Assembly (NCBI GenBank): GCA_030824115.1
Contig: JAVBYI010000004.1
Coordinates: forward strand, 366,852 to 430,851
Direction of reading: 5' to 3'
DNA length: 64,000 bases
Source: Rhodocyclaceae bacterium
Lineage (GTDB): Bacteria; Pseudomonadota; Gammaproteobacteria; Burkholderiales; Rhodocyclaceae
Every line of letters starts with the position of its first letter. Positions within the stretch are counted from its first letter, which is position 1. Of this stretch, positions 47,293 to 57,317 are shown in pieces. A model generated the notes under the pieces. The model ran no database searches, was not told the origin of the DNA, and saw only the letters and a list, made by a program, of their open reading frames with translations. Both the position numbers and the translations under genes were made by a program.

Positions 47293-48752
47293 TGGGCAAG
47301 CCCACCGGTTTTCTGGAGTTCGAACGCCAGTCGGAAGGCTACGAGGTCATTGAGTCACGCCTGAAGCACTACAAGGAATTCGTGCCTCATCTGACGGATG
47401 ACAAGGCAAAGACCCAGGGCGCGCGCTGCATGGATTGCGGCGTGCCCTTCTGCAACAGCGGCTGTCCGATCAACAACAATATTCCGGATTTCAACGACGC
47501 GGTGTATCGCGGCAACTGGTGCGAAGCCATCGAAATCCTGCACTCGACCAACAACTTCCCGGAGATGACCGGACGCATCTGCCCGGCACCCTGCGAGTCG
47601 GCCTGTACGCTCGGCATCAATGCCGACCCGGTCGGCATCAAGTCGCTGGAGCGCGCGATTATCGACAAGGCCGGCGAAAATGGTTGGGTACTGCCGCAAC
47701 CAGCCAAGGTCAAGACGGGCAAAAAGGTTGCCGTTGTCGGTGCCGGCCCTGCAGGTCTGGCGGCTGCACAACAACTGGCTCGCGCAGGTCATGATGTCAC
47801 GGTGTTCGAAAAGAACGACCGCATTGGCGGTCTGCTGCGTTATGGTATTCCCGACTTCAAGCTGGACAAGCGGCTGATCGACTGGCGTGCTGCCCAGATG
47901 CAGGCAGAAGGCGTGAAGTTCGTTACCAAGACCATGGTCGGCAAGGACATGCCCAAAGGCGTCGTCAACGATGCCACCAAGGTGATGGCGCCGGCCAAGC
48001 TGATGAAGGATTTCAACGCGGTGATTTTGTCGGGCGGTTCGGAAACCCCGCGTGACCTGCCGATTCCCGGTCGTGCGTTGATTGGCGTGCATTACGCGCT
48101 GGAATTCCTCATCCCGCAGAACAAGGAAGTTGGTGGCGGAAAGAAGAACCCGATCAACGCCAAGGGCAAGCATGTCGTCGTGATCGGCGGCGGCGATACC
48201 GGTTCCGACTGCGTGGGCACGTCGAACCGCCATGGCGCGGCAAGCATCACCCAGTTCGAATTGCTGCCGCGTCCGCCCGAGCAGGAAAACAAGCCGCTGG
48301 TCTGGCCCTACTGGCCGACCCGTATGCGTACCTCCTCGTCGCATGCCGAAGGTTGCACCCGCGACTGGTCGGTGGCCACCAAGGAATTCATTGGCGAGAA
48401 TGGCAAGCTGACAGCGCTGAAGTGTGTTCGCCTCGACTGGAAAGACGGCAAGATGACCGAAGTGCCGGGCTCCGAATTCGAGGTCAAGGCCGACCTCGTC
48501 TTCCTCGCCATGGGCTTTACCAACCCGGTTGCCTCGATGCTCGATGCTTTTGGTGTGGCCAAGGACAGCCGCGGCAATGCGGTGGCCACGACGGAAGGTG
48601 CCGGCTGTTATGCCACCAGCGTGAGCAAGGTGTTCGCTGCCGGCGACGTGCGTCGCGGTCAGTCTCTCGTCGTCTGGGCAATCCGCGAGGGCCGTCAATG
48701 TGCTCGTGCGGTCGACGAGTTCCTGATGGGAGCCTCGGTTCTGCCTCGATAA
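47292..48752 (+). CDS. gltD: glutamate synthase small subunit (GOGAT beta)
   Basis: 486 aa. N-terminal Fe-S domain cysteines in [20 protein letters not shown] and [14 protein letters not shown]-binding [19 protein letters not shown], and the NADPH-binding [16 protein letters not shown]. It passes electrons from NADPH to GltB. It overlaps the gltB stop by 1 bp, so the subunits are coexpressed. Confidence 0.97.
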   Translation: MGKPTGFLEFERQSEGYEVIESRLKHYKEFVPHLTDDKAKTQGARCMDCGVPFCNSGCPINNNIPDFNDAVYRGNWCEAIEILHSTNNFPEMTGRICPAPCESACTLGINADPVGIKSLERAIIDKAGENGWVLPQPAKVKTGKKVAVVGAGPAGLAAAQQLARAGHDVTVFEKNDRIGGLLRYGIPDFKLDKRLIDWRAAQMQAEGVKFVTKTMVGKDMPKGVVNDATKVMAPAKLMKDFNAVILSGGSETPRDLPIPGRALIGVHYALEFLIPQNKEVGGGKKNPINAKGKHVVVIGGGDTGSDCVGTSNRHGAASITQFELLPRPPEQENKPLVWPYWPTRMRTSSSHAEGCTRDWSVATKEFIGENGKLTALKCVRLDWKDGKMTEVPGSEFEVKADLVFLAMGFTNPVASMLDAFGVAKDSRGNAVATTEGAGCYATSVSKVFAAGDVRRGQSLVVWAIREGRQCARAVDEFLMGASVLPR

Positions 48753-48768
48753 GCTGCCGCGCTGAGCC

Positions 48769-50103
48769 ATGCACAACGCAATCAATGTGGTGATTCTCGC
48801 CGCCGGGCAGGGCAAGCGCATGCGCTCCGACCTGCCCAAGGTGCTGCACCCGATTGCCGGCAAGCCGATGCTGGGGCATGTCATTGACACCGCGCGACAA
48901 CTCGGTACGGTCAGGATTTGCGTAGTCTATGGCCATGGTGGTGAGCGGGTGCGGGAAGCCATGACGGCTGCCGATCTGCGCTGGACGAAACAGGAACCGC
49001 AACTCGGCACCGGCCATGCGGTGCTACAAGCGTTGCCGGAACTGGAAAAAGTCGGCGCTGGCAAGGCGGCAAGTCTGGTGCTGTATGGCGATGTACCGCT
49101 GATCCGTGCCAGTACGCTGCAGCGCCTCATCGATGCGGCAGGCGACACCAAGCTCGCCCTGCTCACCGCCCATCTCGACGATCCACACGGCTATGGTCGC
49201 ATCGTGCGCGTCGACCACAAGGTCACCCGTATTGTCGAAGAGAAGGATGCCGATGATGCCGAGCGCGCCATCCAGGAAATCAACACCGGTATCCTCGTCG
49301 CGCAGACTGAGGCGCTGGCACGCTGGCTGCCCCAACTTGGCAACCGCAATGCGCAGGGTGAGTACTACCTGACCGACATCGTCGCCATGGCGGTGGCCGA
49401 AGGCATGGACGTGGTGACCGCGCATCCCGATGCCAACTGGGAAACCGATGGCGTCAACAGCAAGGCGCAACTGGCGCGGCTCGAACGCATTCATCAGCGC
49501 AATATTGCCGAGGCGCTCATGGAGCAGGGCGTGACGCTGGCCGACCCAGATCGTATTGATGTCCGCGGCGAACTCGTGTGCGGCCGTGATGTGTTCATCG
49601 ACGTCAATTGTGTTTTCGAGGGCTGTGTCGAATTGCAGGATGGCGTGCGTATCAACGCGAACTGCGTGATCCAGGATGCCGTTGTCGGCCCCAAGAGCAT
49701 CATCGGCCCCTTCGCGCGCCTGCGGCCGGGCACCGTGCTGGCCGAGGATGTGCATATCGGCAACTTTGTCGAAGTGAAGAATGCCACCATCGCTCCCCAT
49801 TCGAAGGCGAATCACTTGGCCTACATTGGTGATGCGACGGTAGGTAGTCGCGTCAATGTCGGTGCCGGTACGATTACCTGCAACTACGATGGCGCCAACA
49901 AGCATCGCACCATCATTGAGGACGACGTTTTTATCGGCTCCGATACGCAACTCGTTGCCCCGGTGACGGTCGGCAAGGGTGCCACGCTGGGTGCGGGGAC
50001 GACGCTGACCAAGGATGCACCGCCCGACTCTCTTACCGTGTCGCGTGCCAGGCAGGTGTCGCTGGCTGGCTGGAAGCGTCCCGTCAAAGCGAAAAAGGAA
50101 TAG
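48769..50103 (+). CDS. glmU: bifunctional N-acetylglucosamine-1-P uridyltransferase / GlcN-1-P acetyltransferase
   Basis: 444 aa. The N-terminal pyrophosphorylase (~1-225) has [34 protein letters not shown] and EINTGI. The C-terminal left-handed beta-helix (~240-440) has repeated hexapeptides, with [14 protein letters not shown] and YDGANKHRT at the acetyltransferase site. It makes UDP-GlcNAc for peptidoglycan and [12 protein letters not shown] before the LYGD block is a repeat copy. glmS follows 4 bp later. Confidence 0.96.
   Translation: MHNAINVVILAAGQGKRMRSDLPKVLHPIAGKPMLGHVIDTARQLGTVRICVVYGHGGERVREAMTAADLRWTKQEPQLGTGHAVLQALPELEKVGAGKAASLVLYGDVPLIRASTLQRLIDAAGDTKLALLTAHLDDPHGYGRIVRVDHKVTRIVEEKDADDAERAIQEINTGILVAQTEALARWLPQLGNRNAQGEYYLTDIVAMAVAEGMDVVTAHPDANWETDGVNSKAQLARLERIHQRNIAEALMEQGVTLADPDRIDVRGELVCGRDVFIDVNCVFEGCVELQDGVRINANCVIQDAVVGPKSIIGPFARLRPGTVLAEDVHIGNFVEVKNATIAPHSKANHLAYIGDATVGSRVNVGAGTITCNYDGANKHRTIIEDDVFIGSDTQLVAPVTVGKGATLGAGTTLTKDAPPDSLTVSRARQVSLAGWKRPVKAKKE
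49047..49071 (+). repeat. interspersed 25-bp repeat, copy 11 (inside glmU, sense)
   Basis: AAAA, core GTCGGCGCTGG, CAA, GGCGGCA (one change from GACGGCA); translated K-V-G-A-G-K-A-A. Confidence 0.93.
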
Positions 50104-50107
50104 CGGT

Positions 50108-51925
50108 ATGTGTGGCATCGTCGCGGCAGCCGCTTCTCGTAATATTGTTCCCGTACTCGTCGAAGGATTACGCAAGCTGGAGTACCGCGGCTACGACTCG
50201 GCGGGGCTGGCGGTGCTGAACCCGATGCTCACGCGCCTACGCAGCGTCGGCCGCGTGGCCGAACTGGCGGTGCAGGCTGAGGGACAGAAGGCGCAGCTTG
50301 GCGTGGCCCACACGCGCTGGGCCACCCATGGCGTGCCTTCGGAACGTAATGCCCACCCGCATATTTCGGGTGGTCTGGCGGTGGTGCATAACGGCATCAT
50401 TGAGAACTACGCCGAGATCAAACAGGAACTGCTGGCGGCCGGCTATGTGTTCAGCTCGGATACCGATACCGAAGTGATCGCCCACCTGATACAGGAAACG
50501 CTGAAGTCGTCCCCTGGCCTGTTTGAGGCGGTCCAGCGGGCCACGCGCCGCTTGATTGGGGCTTATGCGATTGCCGTGCTGCGCGAAGGCGAGGAGTGTG
50601 TCGTTGTCGCTCGCCATGGCGCACCGCTGCTGCTGGGCATTGGTGAGGATGGCCACTATGCGGCTTCGGATGCTTCGGCGCTGTTGCAAGTCACGCGTCG
50701 CATGGTTTACCTTGAAGAAGGCGATGTTGCCGAACTCGGCCGCGATGGTTACAAAATTGTCGGCGCTGGCGGGACGGCAGTCACCAGAGAAGTTCACGAA
50801 AGCACACTCTCGGCCGATGCCGTCGAGCTGGGTGACTACGCCCACTACATGCAGAAGGAAATCTTCGAGCAGCCGCAGGCACTGGCGGCCACGCTGGAGA
50901 TGATCGGTGGCGCGCAGACCTTCTCGGCCAATCTCTTCGGCGCGAGCGCACCGGAAGTGCTGGCTGGGGTGAAATCGGTGCTGATCATCGCCTGCGGGAC
51001 CAGCTATCACGCCGGGCTGGTGGCGCGTTACTGGATCGAACAGTTGGCGGCATTGTCCTGTAGCGTCGAAGTGGCCAGCGAATATCGTTACCGCGTGTCG
51101 GTGCCCAACCCGGATCAACTGGTGGTGGCGATTTCGCAATCGGGCGAGACAGCCGATACGCTGGCTTCGATCAAGCATGCCAAGTCGCTCGGCATGCACA
51201 AGACGCTGGCGCTCTGCAATGTCCCTGAATCGGCCATTGTGCGTGAGTGCGCACTGCGCTTCCTGACCCGTGCCGGCCCGGAAATTGGTGTTGCGTCGAC
51301 CAAGGCTTTTACCACCCAGCTGGCCGCCCTGTTCCTGCTTGCAGCGACGCTGGCCAAGCAAAACGGCAAGCTGTCGGCGGATCAGGAGGCAGCACACTTG
51401 GCTTCGCTGCGCCATCTGCCGATTGCGCTGCAAAAAGTGCTGGCGCTGGAACCGGGCATTGTCACGTGGGCCCAGCGTTTTGCCGACAAGCAGCATGCGT
51501 TGTTCCTCGGCCGCGGCCACCATTACCCGATTGCCCTCGAAGGTGCACTCAAGCTCAAGGAAATCTCCTACATCCATGCCGAAGCCTATCCGGCCGGCGA
51601 ACTCAAGCACGGGCCGCTGGCGCTGGTGGATAAGGACATGCCGGTGATCAGCGTGGCGCCAAATGACACCTTGCTGGAAAAGCTCAAGTCCAATCTCAAG
51701 GAAGTCGCGGCGCGTGGCGGCGAACTGTATGTCTTTGCCGATGCCGATTCACAGGTGGAGGAGGAACCGGGCCTGCACATCCTGCGCCTGCCCGAGCACT
51801 ATGGGGTGCTGTCGCCGGTGCTGCACGTCGTGCCACTGCAACTGCTGGCCTACCATGCTGCTTTGGTGAAGGGCACTGATGTTGATAAACCGCGTAATCT
51901 GGCGAAATCAGTAACGGTTGAATAA
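50108..51925 (+). CDS. glmS: glutamine-fructose-6-phosphate aminotransferase (isomerizing)
   Basis: 605 aa from ATG 50108. Cys2 (MCGIVAA) is the Ntn glutaminase nucleophile, with [11 protein letters not shown] and the HTRWATHG oxyanion region. Two SIS domains follow ([23 protein letters not shown], and the second SIS ending NLAKSVTVE). It makes glucosamine-6-P, the precursor for glmU's product. [11 protein letters not shown] in the linker near residue 220 is a repeat copy. No glmS ribozyme-like leader is present, as expected outside Firmicutes. Confidence 0.97.
   Translation: MCGIVAAAASRNIVPVLVEGLRKLEYRGYDSAGLAVLNPMLTRLRSVGRVAELAVQAEGQKAQLGVAHTRWATHGVPSERNAHPHISGGLAVVHNGIIENYAEIKQELLAAGYVFSSDTDTEVIAHLIQETLKSSPGLFEAVQRATRRLIGAYAIAVLREGEECVVVARHGAPLLLGIGEDGHYAASDASALLQVTRRMVYLEEGDVAELGRDGYKIVGAGGTAVTREVHESTLSADAVELGDYAHYMQKEIFEQPQALAATLEMIGGAQTFSANLFGASAPEVLAGVKSVLIIACGTSYHAGLVARYWIEQLAALSCSVEVASEYRYRVSVPNPDQLVVAISQSGETADTLASIKHAKSLGMHKTLALCNVPESAIVRECALRFLTRAGPEIGVASTKAFTTQLAALFLLAATLAKQNGKLSADQEAAHLASLRHLPIALQKVLALEPGIVTWAQRFADKQHALFLGRGHHYPIALEGALKLKEISYIHAEAYPAGELKHGPLALVDKDMPVISVAPNDTLLEKLKSNLKEVAARGGELYVFADADSQVEEEPGLHILRLPEHYGVLSPVLHVVPLQLLAYHAALVKGTDVDKPRNLAKSVTVE
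50755..50779 (+). repeat. interspersed 25-bp repeat, copy 12 (inside glmS, sense)
   Basis: AATT, core GTCGGCGCTGG, CGG, GACGGCA; translated I-V-G-A-G-G-T-A in the glutaminase-SIS linker. Confidence 0.95.
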
Positions 51926-51941
51926 CAAAGGGGAGAAAACC

Positions 51942-53978
51942 ATGCCGAAATTCCATACCGCCTCCATCCGCGCTGTTGCTCTGGTTGGGCATGGTGGCGC
52001 CGGCAAGACCACCCTGGCCGAGACGCTGCTGCTACGCGCCGGTGCCATTCCGGCGGCGGGCAGTGTCGAAAAAGGCAATACCGTTTGCGACTTCGACGTG
52101 CAGGAAAAATCGGCGGGTCACTCGCTGCAGTCCGCCCTGGTCAATTTCGCCTGGGAAGATGTGCATGTGCACCTGATCGATACCCCGGGCTACCCTGATT
52201 TTGCCGGTCAGGCGATGGCTGCACTGGCGGGCGTGGACACGGCGGTGGCCGTGATCAATGCGCAGACCGGCATCGAACTGATGACCGAGCGCATGATGCG
52301 CGCCGCGGGAGCACGTGGACTGGCGCGCATGATCGTCGTGAACAAGATCGACGCGGATAACGTGGATCTCGCCGGCCTGATGGCCGATATCCGTGAGCGT
52401 TTTGGCCCGGCCTGCAAGTTCCTCGATCTGCCATCGCCCGACCACAAGCAGGTCGTGGAGGTGCTGGAACACGATAGCGGGGATGCCGACATTGACACGA
52501 TCGCCCATGCCCACCGCGAACTGATCGACCAGCTCGTCGAAGAAGACGAAAGCTTGATGGAGCGATATCTGGAAGATGGCAAGGATCCGACGGCTGGCGA
52601 GCTGCACGCCCCCTTCGAAAAGGCGCTGCGCGAAGGTCACCTGATTCCCGTGTTGTTTACCTCCGCCAAGACGGGTGCCGGCATTGATGAACTGCTGCAT
52701 GTGCTGGCGACGCTGGCGCCGAATCCTGGCGAGGCCAATGTGCCGCCCTTCTTTAAGGACGGCGCAGAATTCCAGCGCGAAGCCGATGCCACCAAGCATG
52801 TCCTTGCCCACGTGTTCAAGGTGATTGTCGATCCCTACATGGGCAAGGTCGGCGTATTCCGTGTGCATCAGGGTACGATCAGGAAGGATTCGCAGCTCTT
52901 CGTCGGCGACGGCAAGAAGCCCTTCAAGGTCGGTCACCTGTATCAACTGCAGGGCAAGGACTACGTCGAGGTCGACGAACTGCTGCCGGGCGATCTGGGC
53001 GCCATTGCCAAGGTTGAGGAGATCGAGTTCGATGCCGTGCTGCACGATTCGCACGACGAGGACCACATCCACCTGAAGCCGCTTGAATTCCCGAAGCCGA
53101 TGCAGGGCCTCGCCGTCGAGACACAGAGGAAGGGCGACGAGCAGCGCCTCTTCGACATCCTGCGCAAGCTGGAAATGGAAGACCCCTGCTTCCGCATGGA
53201 GCGCCATCCCACCACGCACGAGACCGTGATCTTCGGCCTCGGCGAGATGCACCTGCGCTACAAGCAGGAAAAGATGGCGACGCAGTACAAGCTGGAGTTG
53301 ACCACCAAGCCGCCGCAGATTCCCTATCGCGAAACCATCACCAAGCCGGCCGAAGGCCATTGCCGTCACAAGAAGCAGTCCGGTGGGGCCGGCCAGTTTG
53401 GCGAGGTGTATCTGAAGATCGAGCCGCTTGAGCGCGGCGCAGGCTTCGAGTTCGTCGATCAGGTCAAGGGTGGCGTGATTCCCGGCGTTTTCATGCCGGC
53501 AGTCGAGAAGGGCGTGTTGCAGGCGCTGGAAGGCGGCGTGGTCGCCGGCTTCCCCGTCGAGGATCTGCGCGTGATCGTCTATGACGGCAAGACCCATCCG
53601 GTGGATGGCAAGGAAGTCGCCTTCGTCATGGCCGGCAAGAAAGCCGCGATTGCGGCGATTCAGGCCGCCAGTGCCGTGGTGCTGGAGCCGATCGTCAATA
53701 TCGAGGTGCATGTGCACGAGGAAAACATGGGCGACGTGGCCGGTGACCTTTCGTCACGGCGCGGCCATGTCACCGGCACCACGCCGCGCGGCCCTGGACG
53801 TGTGGCTGTCGTCGGCGAGGTGCCGCTGGCCGAGATCAACGACTACGCCTCACGGCTCAAGTCGATGACCGGTGGTCGTGGCAGCTACAACATCGAGTTC
53901 GCGCGCTATGCCCAAGTGCCACCGCCCGTACAGCAGAAGCTGGCATCCTCGTTCAAGCTGGCTGAGGACGAAGAGTAA
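51942..53978 (+). CDS. elongation factor G-like GTPase
   Basis: 678 aa from ATG 51942, with GGGGAG about seven bases upstream. It is EF-G-like with five domains: G1 GHGGAGKTT, DTPGYPDFAG (G3), VNKIDADN (G4), domain II, the GSGQFGEV-like SGGAGQFGEVYLKIEP, and domain IV. The switch-I region and several domain-IV residues differ from canonical FusA, so it is probably an EF-G paralogue (EF-G2/EF-G-like) rather than the main translocase. The real fusA is expected in the str operon near another tuf. Its TAA stop runs into a repeat copy. Confidence 0.88.
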   Translation: MPKFHTASIRAVALVGHGGAGKTTLAETLLLRAGAIPAAGSVEKGNTVCDFDVQEKSAGHSLQSALVNFAWEDVHVHLIDTPGYPDFAGQAMAALAGVDTAVAVINAQTGIELMTERMMRAAGARGLARMIVVNKIDADNVDLAGLMADIRERFGPACKFLDLPSPDHKQVVEVLEHDSGDADIDTIAHAHRELIDQLVEEDESLMERYLEDGKDPTAGELHAPFEKALREGHLIPVLFTSAKTGAGIDELLHVLATLAPNPGEANVPPFFKDGAEFQREADATKHVLAHVFKVIVDPYMGKVGVFRVHQGTIRKDSQLFVGDGKKPFKVGHLYQLQGKDYVEVDELLPGDLGAIAKVEEIEFDAVLHDSHDEDHIHLKPLEFPKPMQGLAVETQRKGDEQRLFDILRKLEMEDPCFRMERHPTTHETVIFGLGEMHLRYKQEKMATQYKLELTTKPPQIPYRETITKPAEGHCRHKKQSGGAGQFGEVYLKIEPLERGAGFEFVDQVKGGVIPGVFMPAVEKGVLQALEGGVVAGFPVEDLRVIVYDGKTHPVDGKEVAFVMAGKKAAIAAIQAASAVVLEPIVNIEVHVHEENMGDVAGDLSSRRGHVTGTTPRGPGRVAVVGEVPLAEINDYASRLKSMTGGRGSYNIEFARYAQVPPPVQQKLASSFKLAEDEE

Positions 53979-54001
53979 AAGTCGGCGCTGGCGGGACGGC
54001 A
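53977..54001 (+). repeat. interspersed 25-bp repeat, copy 13 (starts in the EF-G-like stop codon)
   Basis: AAAA, core GTCGGCGCTGG, CGG, GACGGCA, exact consensus. The first two A are the end of the TAA stop. Confidence 0.95.
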
Positions 54002-54017
54002 TTCAGCGTCCCGCCAG
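53988..54017. terminator. perfect inverted repeat, probable bidirectional terminator
   Basis: CTGGCGGGACG (53988-53998) and CGTCCCGCCAG (54007-54017) form an 11-bp perfect stem with an 8-nt loop, between the convergent EF-G-like and U32 genes. The left arm is the 3' half of the repeat; the right arm is a partial inverted copy that encodes the end of the U32 protein (LAGR). An A-rich stretch precedes it on the plus strand, giving a U-rich tail for minus-strand transcripts. Confidence 0.7.
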
Positions 54018-55931
54018 TTCTCCGGGAGGGGCTGTGGCCAGAATGTGCGGCTTGATCCGTCCCACCACGTGCATTTCACAGGCACGGCAGTCGAAGGTCA
54101 GCGTCAGCCGCTCGTTGCCATTCACCAGCGTCATCGGTTCCGCACGTACCTGACCTTGGACGCCCGTGATGCCTTTGGCTTGATGCGGGCAAAGGTTGAA
54201 GGCGTGGCGCAGGCAATGCTTGGTGATCATCAGCGGCACATCGCCTTTTTCCTGATGTGCTTCGTAAGCCGCCGCAATCAGTTGCACGCCATGCTTGGCA
54301 TAGAAGCGCCGCGCCGCGCTGTTATAAACGTTGGCCAAAAAACTAAGCGCAGCTTCCGGGTAGGGGCTGGGCGGTTCCACGGCGGTACGTCGTTGCAGGC
54401 GCACATGGGCAGCGCGACGGACAGCTTCAAGCGCGGCAATCGCGTCGCGCCGCATCTGGTTGGTGGCCGAATTGGGAATGAACCAGGGCTGCGTCCAGTC
54501 GATGCGGCAATCGTGCAGCAAAAAGTCGGTGCTGCCGAGACGGCTCAGTTGCTGCTCCAATAGCATGGCGGCCTGTTCCGGCTGTTTGGCCGGCTGTTTC
54601 TCGATTATCGCCGTCGCGGTGGCAACAATGCCATCACTGTCGGTGAGCGTGAGCGCAAAGCCGTCCGCTGTTTCCGTGAGCATGGCATCAACGGGAATGC
54701 GTCGCTCGGCCGAGTCCTTCGTCAGCGCCTGTTCCCAGGCCTGATCGCGATTGCGATTGATGTAAAGCCCGGGCCGCAGGCCAGCCAGTTGGCTGACCGG
54801 ATCGTTCGGCCAGATGCGCCACTGGCCGGCATTGATGCGTTCGACGCGATTGGCCTGTGTGCCGATGGCCTGACGCTTGTGCAGCCAGGAGAGGCCATCG
54901 CCATTCGCCAGACTTTCCTGCGTGGCGATGGTGAAGCTATCTGTTGCAACATCGCTGACCCTGCCGATGGGTAGGCCGACAAAGGCGGGGGTGTCGAAGG
55001 CGGCGATATGCTCGGGATTTGCGCTGCGACCATGGGTGAAATAGTCGGTCGCGCCGCGGTGGAAAGTCTTGTCCGGATTTGGTGCGAACTTGAGGCTGAC
55101 CTTGCCGCTTGAAGTCGGCACGAGTTCCGAGTGTTGCTCGAAAATCGCATCGAGCAATTGCCGATAGTGGCCGGTGATGTTCTTGACGTAGCTCGCGTCC
55201 TTGTAGCGCCCCTCAATCTTGAAGCTTTGCACGCCGGCCTCGATCAGCGGCAGCAGGTTGGCGCTTTGATTATTGTCTTTTATCGAGAGCAGGTGTTTCT
55301 CGAAAGCGACCACGCGACCCTGATTGTCCTGCAGCGTGTAGGGCAGGCGACAGGCCTGCGAACAGTCGCCGCGATTGGCGCTGCGGCCAGTCTGTGCATG
55401 ACTGATGTAACACTGCCCGGAAAACGCCACGCACAGCGCGCCGTGAATGAAATGCTCGACGATCACATCGGCGGGCAGCGCAGCGCGTACTGCCGCGATT
55501 TCCTTGAGCGAGAGCTCGCGCGCCAGTACCAATTGCGAAAAGCCACAGTCGGCGAGGAAGCGTGCCTTCTCGGGCGTGCGAATGTCGCATTGCGTCGAGG
55601 CGTGAAGGTCGATCGGCGGCAGGTCGAGTTCGAGCAGTCCCATGTCTTGCACGATCAGCGCGTCGACGCCGGCATCCCAGCATTGTTGGGCCACGTGCCG
55701 CGCCGGTTCGAGTTCGGCATCGGCGAGGATGGTGTTGAGCGTGACGTAGATGCGGGCGTGGAAACGTTGCGCAAACTCGACAAGGGCCGCGATCTCGCGC
55801 ATGTCGTTGGCGGCCTTGTCGCGTGCACCAAACGCCGGGCCGCCGATATAGACCGCATCGGCACCATGGAGGATGGCCTGGCGGCCTATCTCGGCGGTCT
55901 TGGCGGGGGAAAGCAATTCGATACGCTTCAT
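54003..55931 (-). CDS. rlhA: U32 family peptidase, RlhA-like (23S rRNA C2501 hydroxylation)
   Basis: 642 aa from ATG 55931 (MKRIELLSPAKTAEIG). The U32 signature and cysteines are in HGALCVAFSGQCYISH and GDCSQACRLPY, and a C-terminal extension holds two more Cys (FDCRACEMHVVGR). Length and layout match E. coli RlhA (YdcP), which with iron hydroxylates C2501 of 23S rRNA. The alternative is another U32 protein such as TrhP, which is shorter. RLGSTDF is encoded by a degenerate antisense repeat copy. Divergent from the AEC carrier gene. Confidence 0.85.
   Translation of the reverse strand: MKRIELLSPAKTAEIGRQAILHGADAVYIGGPAFGARDKAANDMREIAALVEFAQRFHARIYVTLNTILADAELEPARHVAQQCWDAGVDALIVQDMGLLELDLPPIDLHASTQCDIRTPEKARFLADCGFSQLVLARELSLKEIAAVRAALPADVIVEHFIHGALCVAFSGQCYISHAQTGRSANRGDCSQACRLPYTLQDNQGRVVAFEKHLLSIKDNNQSANLLPLIEAGVQSFKIEGRYKDASYVKNITGHYRQLLDAIFEQHSELVPTSSGKVSLKFAPNPDKTFHRGATDYFTHGRSANPEHIAAFDTPAFVGLPIGRVSDVATDSFTIATQESLANGDGLSWLHKRQAIGTQANRVERINAGQWRIWPNDPVSQLAGLRPGLYINRNRDQAWEQALTKDSAERRIPVDAMLTETADGFALTLTDSDGIVATATAIIEKQPAKQPEQAAMLLEQQLSRLGSTDFLLHDCRIDWTQPWFIPNSATNQMRRDAIAALEAVRRAAHVRLQRRTAVEPPSPYPEAALSFLANVYNSAARRFYAKHGVQLIAAAYEAHQEKGDVPLMITKHCLRHAFNLCPHQAKGITGVQGQVRAEPMTLVNGNERLTLTFDCRACEMHVVGRIKPHILATAPPGELAGR
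54521..54545 (+). repeat. degenerate interspersed repeat copy (inside U32 gene, antisense)
   Basis: AAAA, GTCGGTGCTGC, CGA, GACGGCT: two mismatches in the core and one at the last base. Translated as R-L-G-S-T-D-F on the opposite strand. Confidence 0.75.
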
Positions 55932-55954
55932 GGCGGCGATGATATAACGCGCAG

Positions 55955-56857
55955 ATGCAGACCGCCCTGACACTGCTGCCCGATTTCGCATTGATTCTGC
56001 TCGGCTACGCCTTGCGCCGCTGGATGACGCTGGGCGACCACTTCTGGACCGGGCTGGAGAAACTGGTCTATTTCGTCCTGTTTCCGGCGTTGCTGTTCAA
56101 CGCGATCACCCGTACGCCACTCTCGATGGAGGCGTTACCGCTGATCGGTACCGGTGCAGCCGCCATGGCGGGGGCCATGCTGCTGGCCCTGCTAGCCAAG
56201 CCCATGTTTCCGCTGACGCCGATTTCCTACGCTTCGCAGTTCCAGTGTGCCTTCCGGTACAACTCCTACATTGGACTCGCCGTGGCCGCCAAGCTGCATG
56301 GCGCGGCGGGTATTGCGGCGATGGGCCTGTTGGCGGGCGGGATGGTGCCGTTTGCCAATATCGCGGCAGTGTGGATGTTGGCGCGCCACGGTTCGACCTC
56401 GGTCTGGCGCGAACTGGCGCGCAATCCACTGTTCCTATCCACTTTGGCTGCGCTGCTGTGGAACCTTGGCGGGCTGGGAATTTCGCCCCCGCTGGGTGCC
56501 TTCCTTGGGCGCTTGGGCGAGGCGGCCATCGCGCTGGGCCTGCTGGCCGTGGGCGCGGCGCTGAAACTGCGGGGTGCCCTGGGTCCAAGCGGACGGGCGG
56601 CGGCGGGCTATTTCCTGATCGTCAAGCTGCTTGCCATGCCATTGATTGCGCTTCTCGTGGCAAGACAGATCGGGTTAGTAGGCATTCACTTTGATGTGGT
56701 GATGATGTTCGCTGCCCTGCCGACGGCTTCGTCGGCCTACATCCTTGCCCAGCGCATGAATGGCGATGGGGCTCGCGTTGCCTGGCTGATCTCGGCGAGC
56801 ACCCTGCTCGGGATGGTGAGCCTACCCCTTTGGCTGGGCTGGCTCGTTGCCGCTTGA
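55955..56857 (+). CDS. AEC (auxin efflux carrier) family transporter
   Basis: 300 aa, about ten transmembrane helices in two inverted halves (ALTLLPDFALILLGYALRRW, YFVLFPALLFNAI, FRYNSYIGLAV). AEC/BASS-type carriers export or exchange small organic anions such as malonate or malate; the substrate is unknown here. ATG 55955 lies 23 bp from the divergent U32 start. The 3' end overlaps the convergent phaM by 36 bp. Confidence 0.88.
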   Translation: MQTALTLLPDFALILLGYALRRWMTLGDHFWTGLEKLVYFVLFPALLFNAITRTPLSMEALPLIGTGAAAMAGAMLLALLAKPMFPLTPISYASQFQCAFRYNSYIGLAVAAKLHGAAGIAAMGLLAGGMVPFANIAAVWMLARHGSTSVWRELARNPLFLSTLAALLWNLGGLGISPPLGAFLGRLGEAAIALGLLAVGAALKLRGALGPSGRAAAGYFLIVKLLAMPLIALLVARQIGLVGIHFDVVMMFAALPTASSAYILAQRMNGDGARVAWLISASTLLGMVSLPLWLGWLVAA

Positions 56858-57250
56858 GGCAGGTGCTTCGGCGGGAGCTTCCGCAGAAGTCGGCGCTGGC
56901 GGGACGGCACTGCCCATCAGGTTCCAGGGCATTTGCCAGGCGGCTGGATTGAGGAATGGGTTGTTGGCTGCGTCACCTTCGCTGGCGGATTGCGTGGCCT
57001 GGCTCATCTGTTGCAGCGTCATCAGCGTGGTGCGTTGCATTTCCAGCCCCTGAATGGTCATCTGCAGCAGGCTCAGGTTGGACTTGAGCCAGCCCTCGAC
57101 GGCCTTGAGGTCGGTGATGCGCTTGCCAAGCTCATCGGTATCGACAGTGGGGGTCACCATGCCGGGCAGGGCAAAGCCCATGTTGCCCCACATGTTCTTC
57201 ATGAATTCCATCGGGTCGGCAGCATTGAAGGGAGGGGTGGCATTTGTCAT
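56822..57250 (-). CDS. phaM: PhaM family PHA granule regulatory protein
   Basis: 142 aa. DPMEFMKNMWGNMGF, the DTDELGKRITDLKAVEGWLK block and the LLQMTIQGLEMQRTTLMTLQQM coiled coil match PhaM, which activates PHB synthase and attaches granules to the nucleoid in Ralstonia. The Pro/Ala C-terminal tail (AVPPAPTSAEAPAEAP) is partly encoded by an antisense copy of the 25-bp repeat. The gene ends inside the AEC gene. Confidence 0.82.
   Translation of the reverse strand: MTNATPPFNAADPMEFMKNMWGNMGFALPGMVTPTVDTDELGKRITDLKAVEGWLKSNLSLLQMTIQGLEMQRTTLMTLQQMSQATQSASEGDAANNPFLNPAAWQMPWNLMGSAVPPAPTSAEAPAEAPASSGNEPAQPKG
56885..56909 (+). repeat. interspersed 25-bp repeat, copy 14 (inside phaM, antisense)
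   Basis: AGAA, core GTCGGCGCTGG, CGG, GACGGCA; gives A-V-P-P-A-P-T on the phaM strand, as in the SNF2 gene. Confidence 0.95.
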
Positions 57251-57317
57251 GATATGGCTCGACAGGTTGAGGGTTTAGCCGCTATGATAGCCCCACTCTA
57301 AGGGGAGGTAGTGGAAA

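Noticed and set aside
47355..48890. 511-codon open frame antisense to gltD
   Set aside because: Shadow frame; gltD has full family motifs on the plus strand.
50015..50107. glmS ribozyme or upstream extension of glmS
   Set aside because: The gap to glmU is only 4 bp and the Cys2 nucleophile requires the start at 50108.
52032..53717. 561-codon open frame antisense to the EF-G-like gene
   Set aside because: Shadow frame without domain similarity.
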